A stretch of 64,000 nucleotides of DNA from Sympetrum striolatum. Taxonomy: Eukaryota > Arthropoda > Insecta > Odonata > Libellulidae. The stretch covers positions 4,960,001 through 5,024,000 of the forward strand of contig OX388348.1 in assembly GCA_947579665.1 (NCBI GenBank). The letters run 5' to 3'. Position numbers and translations under genes: made by a program. A model generated the notes under the pieces. The model had not been told where the DNA came from. It did not search any database and saw nothing but the letters and a program-made list of their open reading frames with translations. Shown here in pieces: positions 59,019-64,000 of this stretch (position 1 is the stretch's first letter; every line of letters starts with the position of its first letter).

Positions 59019-61780
59019 GTATGTTGTACTCTTAATTTTTCATCTAATAACTTCTGTTTCAGGTATAATAAAAAAATTTCCTGCAACCATTGCTGGAACT
59101 TCACAATCTTTGCAAAAATTCTTTAAAATTGTCCTTAATTTGCTCATTCATGTTAGAATTGGAGGACATGCTTTCTTGTGTAAAACCTATTTCCGATGTT
59201 GTAAAATCTCCAGAAGTGTTGCTTTAAATTCCATAATTTGATTTTCATTTGCAAAAGTTGGGTACAATTTCCACCGCATCTTTTAAATTGCAGTAGCATT
59301 TATGATTAAGATGTTCTACATAACTAAATATCAATATTCACTGGTCAATATTTTAAAATTATGTCAATTTTATTGCCTTTTTGTGATGTATGTCACTAAT
59401 TCACTATAATGTTTTCCAAAATCTTTTAGTACTTAAATTTTTAATTTAGAGGTTTAATCGAAATATGATATTATTATGTTACTCTCATGAAATCAAATGG
59501 AATTTCATGCCAGTTCCCAGACTATACATATTGTTTGTATATTCCATTACGCATTTCCACAAAAGTGTCTTATGCAAATTCCTGGTAATTAGAAAAGGAA
59601 AAATATTTCAGAAATTGACTTCATAATTTTTAAATAATCCAATTCATGATATTTATTAAGTTTCTAAAATTGTAAGCTGAATTTTATATTTTGAAGGACT
59701 GTTTCTGCCAAGCTAGTTAATAGTTTGAATTACTAGCATACCAGTTCAAGAAAATAAATCATTGATTGTGGTATTAGTGTATAATTGATGTAAATGATAT
59801 GTTAAGTATTATGACAATTTGGCCATTTTTATTGGTATTAATATTTAATAAGTTTAGTTTATACTTCAGATGGACAATTTTTTATTAACTTTAAATTACT
59901 AACTTTAAGGCATTAAAAATACTTAACTTATTTTTCATACCTTGGGAATTTTGAGTTGAAATTTACTCCATTATGGACCAAATGAAATATCAGCTTCCAA
60001 GTGATTGTCAAACATTTCTCTATTGAATGACCAAAAATTGAAAAATAATGGCTAAACTGCCTTTGATCTGGAAATGGGAGGCAGCTACTTCTTTACAGTG
60101 ATACGTACATACCATCTGTCTAATATTAGGATAGATTAATGATTGTTTATGAATGGACGATTCTTATTTCCTGTTTTGTGTTAATTCCAACAGCAACCAT
60201 TTTTAGTATAAGTTACTTAATATTTTTGATGAACAACCTATTATGTTGTTTTATAAGTAAATGATTGGCTTGCTGTGAAATGAGAGAAGCTTTTAACTTC
60301 AGTTGTTGATTGATTTGGTATATTTCATGGTTTAAGGTAATAAGTTGTTTATACCTCTCAATGTAATTATGTCTGATTGGAAATTCGTTTGTTTTTGCAC
60401 CAATGCTTTTACTATTCCCAATATAAATCTCAGATGCTATCTTAGGGTTCTTTTTAAAACATTTTATCAAATGGTTGAGCCTATTTTAATTAGCTCAGAA
60501 GTATGTATTTTAAAGCAAAAATATTTTATTTACATTGCAGCCAATTATATTTTTAATCCTGTGATTTTTGTTATTTTATTATTTGACAGGAGATAAAGAT
60601 AAAAATTATTTTTATGAGGGATTATGTGTTCTTTTGATCAGATTAGGCAATTTGACTTAATTACATTTTACAGGCTTGGAAATTCGGAATGAGATACAAT
60701 ATTAAGTAAAGAATTACCATTATTTCCTTACATCCTTGTGTTTAGGTCCTATATTTCTACTTACGATTAAAGCTTTCTTTATAAATTATAGTCATGCTTA
60801 AGTTGTTCCATAATTAATAATTGCTGTTCAGCTAAATATACTACATTTAAATTCCAGTTCTAAAGCATCTTTTTCTAACACTACCAATTGGTATTGTTTC
60901 ATTTGATATCAGTATTTTTTCAATTAAATTTGGTATTTAAAGATTGACCTATACGAAATACAGGTAAACATCATGCCCTCTACTTCTCGACTTTCTGGTA
61001 AAAGTTCACTTAAAAAGGGTATCAAGGAAAACTATAGGTTATGGGTGCATACATTTTTCAATGGCCCAATGAGCACATTTGTGAATAATATCCTCAAACT
61101 GCTTGAATTAATCTTTCATTTCATATTCTGTTGCCAAAGAAGTAATATTGGCACAATATGGTCCACAAAATAATTACCCCTTTGTCAAAAAGTTTTTGAC
61201 TCATGCTATTAGTACTCTGACTCTGACCTGCATTTCAGGCAGTTGTTTTATTATTAGTCTGTATCAACTGAAAATTACTTATCCATGTATACAACATAGT
61301 TTGCTGTTATAGGGTATTTAGGCAATGATATTTTCGATAAACATAATCTCAGTTGACTAGATTTTAATAAAACATTTTAAAATTGGAAGCTTGGCTTTTT
61401 CAACATTATGCCCTCATGAATAAATTAATGTTTTGTACACATTCAAGGAATTTTTTTGTTGTATAGTCGATGAAAACAATCTTACAGCAGTTAGTTTATC
61501 TTCAAATTAGTTTCTCCATAAAAGTGTATCTTGGGCATTCAACATTAACTTTCTGCCTAGAAGTTTATTTCATCAGCAATTTATAAACAGAATTGATTCT
61601 CTAGAATTTGCTGTCACCTATCTTCCATCGCCTAATTATTGTTTTATACCTGAATGTGTAGAAAATGTCACCTAGTTGGGATCCCAATTGATTGGGGAAA
61701 TTTTTATTCCATAGTAAGTTATCAGCATTCAGGGATACTTATATATAATGTTATTAAATTATGCGTTTTCAGTTCGAAAT
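59019..61780. other. AT-rich, CpG-poor stretch without supported features
   Basis: No transposon ends or exon with a clear signal were seen. A weak exon-like segment (60963-60995, between CAG and GTAAAA) would introduce a stop in the phase required by the previous exon. Confidence 0.35.
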
Positions 61781-61819
61781 TCGCGTGGAAACCGAAAATT
61801 ATCGCCAACATCTAGTCTT

Positions 61820-61882
61820 CGCGTTCAGTCAGTTCAGTTCAGCCGTTGAAACAGCTTGTTGAAATAGCTAATTTTAAAGTTG
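61820..61882 (+). promoter_or_regulatory. Candidate promoter and non-coding first exon
   Basis: CpG content rises sharply at about 61.78 kb. GCGTTCAGTCAGTTCAGTTC (from 61821) contains overlapping initiator motifs, and TTG|GTATGTG at 61883 could be a donor. This looks like the start of a gene or an alternative promoter whose coding exons lie past the window. Confidence 0.3.
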
Positions 61883-64000
61883 GTATGTGTGTCTGCTTCA
61901 AAGAGAAACAGTTGAAATAGATGCAGCAAATCTGCTCTGGTAATTAATATCGCTACTGTTTGTGCATGGAGTTAAAAAGCCGGATTCTCATTCCGGTTAA
62001 GTATCAGTTTTTCATTGATTCCCTAGTTCGTGTAATTTAACCAACGTGGACTACTTTTATTATCAAGATATCCAGTGCGCAGAAGATTTAACCGATGTAA
62101 GAACCATGAGATTTTACTCTTACGTTACGCTGCCTAGGACTGATGATTTCTCTGGTCTTTCCGAAACTTTTAAATAGGATTTCAGTGAAGAACTCTATTT
62201 AGAATTTACTAAAATCATCGATACCAAATCATATTGACGACGATAAAATTTTAGGGATATATTTTAATTTCATCGTTAAAATTCGGTCGTAATTTATGAA
62301 GATATAGACGAAATTTTGAAAGAATATTATTAAAATTATTAGCATTAATACTTAATAAAATCTTGTACTCGTACTTTGTAAAAAAAACTGTAACGATTAC
62401 TTTTATAATGGATTAAAAAAGTTTTCGTGACCACATTGAAAATGTAGCTGTCCATGCCGAAAATTATTCAAAGCCCCTCGAAAATAAACAGTTGGGTTAT
62501 TTTAGTTTGAAGATGATGATACATATAATCCGAAAATTTTCGAGTTGTCTGCGAATTCAATTTGTCGATTTTGAATTTTTCCGATTCTCAGGGATTTTAT
62601 TGATAATCTCTCCTGTGTTTCCTTTTCTTTAATATGTATAACGTCCATTCTTGCATCTAAAATGAGCGTATTTGGATTTATATAAAAAATATGCTATTTT
62701 AAGAAGATTTAAACATTGTCTGGATTTTTTTTCTTTTTCACTGGGAAATGGAATCGAAATCTGGAGGACTATTTTTACGTCTAAATTGAGGGATATTGAT
62801 AATAAACATAATTTGTAACGTCTGTCATATATATCTCATTCTTTTGATTAATTTAATAATATTCATTTAATATTTAGCGTTTTTCTCATGCAAACATTCG
62901 TAACTGATGACTTTCATTCAATCATCTTTTCCATCGGTCATATTCAATATCACGAACTTAGTTTGATGCAAGGAATTAATTTTTGTCGGTTATAAGTAAT
63001 CTTAATCTATAACTGTCATCCGTGCGTTCAACTCTCTTCTGCGTAACGATAGTTATTCGATTCGGAAAACCCAATCCCGTTCAGGCATGCTATATGTATT
63101 TTTGCTAGAATTAGGGAAATTAAATCGCTTCTAGGGCATGGTCCGACATTCTTTAAGCTGTTTGTAGAATAAAATATAATTTTCTTTTTAACTTAAATTT
63201 ATGCTCACAAATTTAGAGAAACAGAAGAGTTGAAAAGAAGGTAATAATTGCTTCATTAGATATCAGCGTAAATCAATTATTTATATTAAACGAATTCTTT
63301 AATTTATTAATTACGAGGATGAGGGTTTTTGGTGAAGATTCTGCACGATTTTTTGCCAAAAATATATTATCTCTACCATTGTGATGTAATTTTATAGGCA
63401 ATGCTTATTTCCACTGGGTTTTACTAATGAAATTATCTCTATGAATTGTAAATGTGGTAGTTTTTTCTGAAAATGAACGGTAGGATTAAAAGGTGAAGTT
63501 ATACGAGTGGTGTTATGTTCTACAGTTTTCCTCACTGCTGTTTGCGGAAAATTCTTTTGAGTAATTATGTCCTTGTGGGAACAAATTATATTAATTAATG
63601 TTTAATCTTTAATTTTTATGTTAATGATTGCGAATTTTATTTCATGATTATTATTTTATGGAAACTATGTTTTGTATTAGGTTGTTTTTTGTTGTTGTAA
63701 GATGAAAATATATATAACGAAAGTAATGAGGTTTACTGATGAAACGAAAGATAAGTTATCGATCGTATTAGATGGGGAAAAACTAGAGCAGGTGGATTAT
63801 TTATCTTATTGGTAGTATTCTTTCTTGGAGCCTCATTCAAAGATGGATTTGAAAACAACAGCTTTTGCCAAGGAAATGTTTATGAAGTGAAGCGAACTCT
63901 GTAGAGGAATAAGGAAACTATTGGTTGAATCCTGTGTTTTTTAGTTTATGAATGTTAAACATTAAGTAAAGAGAAAATAAAAAAATGGAGACCTTTGAGA
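61883..64000. other. CpG-normal flank after the candidate promoter
   Basis: AT-rich sequence with ordinary CpG and no open frame of note. It may be the first intron of a gene starting at 61.8 kb or intergenic DNA. Confidence 0.3.

Noticed and set aside
60963..60995. Exon-like segment VNIMPSTSRLS between CAG and GTAAAA
   Set aside because: In the phase left by either candidate preceding exon it gives an immediate stop, and the segment is very short.

Overview
The window is animal nuclear DNA, almost certainly from an arthropod and probably an insect. It is AT-rich, intron-dominated and full of small transposon relics, with no bacterial-type gene packing. Two coding units can be assembled from exons that join in phase at GT/AG sites. 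I can place neither in a named family with confidence. I also cannot name the species.

Unit 1 (plus strand, about 20.5-35.2 kb) is a six-exon gene for a predicted 151-residue secreted protein. Its ATG is the last complete codon of a CpG-rich first exon at 20.5 kb. An intron of about 7.9 kb separates it from exons at 28501, 28619, 31673, 34654 and 34877. The stop is at 34943-34945 and an AATAAA lies at 35144. The first three exons together encode a hydrophobic signal peptide. The mature part has four cysteines, a Gly/Lys-rich stretch and a charged C-terminus.

Unit 2 (plus strand, 45874 to at least 52165, possibly 59018) is the N-terminal part of a C2H2 zinc-finger protein. It has a Gln/Pro-rich stretch, one degenerate finger, one canonical finger, further CxxC knuckles in a low-complexity Gly/Ser/Asn linker, and the start of another finger cut by an intron. 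Its start codon and the rest of its fingers were not found.

The remainder is intron, intergenic DNA and mobile-element debris. The clearest pieces are: a tRNA-derived SINE with perfect 12-bp target duplications (16.3 kb); a 1.1-kb dispersed repeat made of six degenerate units, each carrying a tRNA B-box-like motif, present at 0.6-1.8 kb and inverted at 49.4-50.5 kb; a 1-kb element with two exact-period 317-bp tandem units (3.2 kb) and a deletion derivative (47.1 kb); a TA-flanked MITE in two inverted copies (43.7 and 47.9 kb); a TTAA-flanked 113-bp MITE (40.2 kb); a pogo-like element carrying a nested insertion (29.5-30.8 kb); PIF/Harbinger, hAT, mariner and LINE relics; and several long hairpins.

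By eye, CpG is ordinary from 1 to 28 kb, scarce from 28.4 to 36.6 kb, ordinary again at 36.7-39.2 kb, scarce from 39.3 to 61.7 kb (except inside transposons), and ordinary after 61.8 kb. This pattern matches germline gene-body methylation of the two units, with promoter-like blocks at about 20 kb, 37 kb and 61.8 kb.
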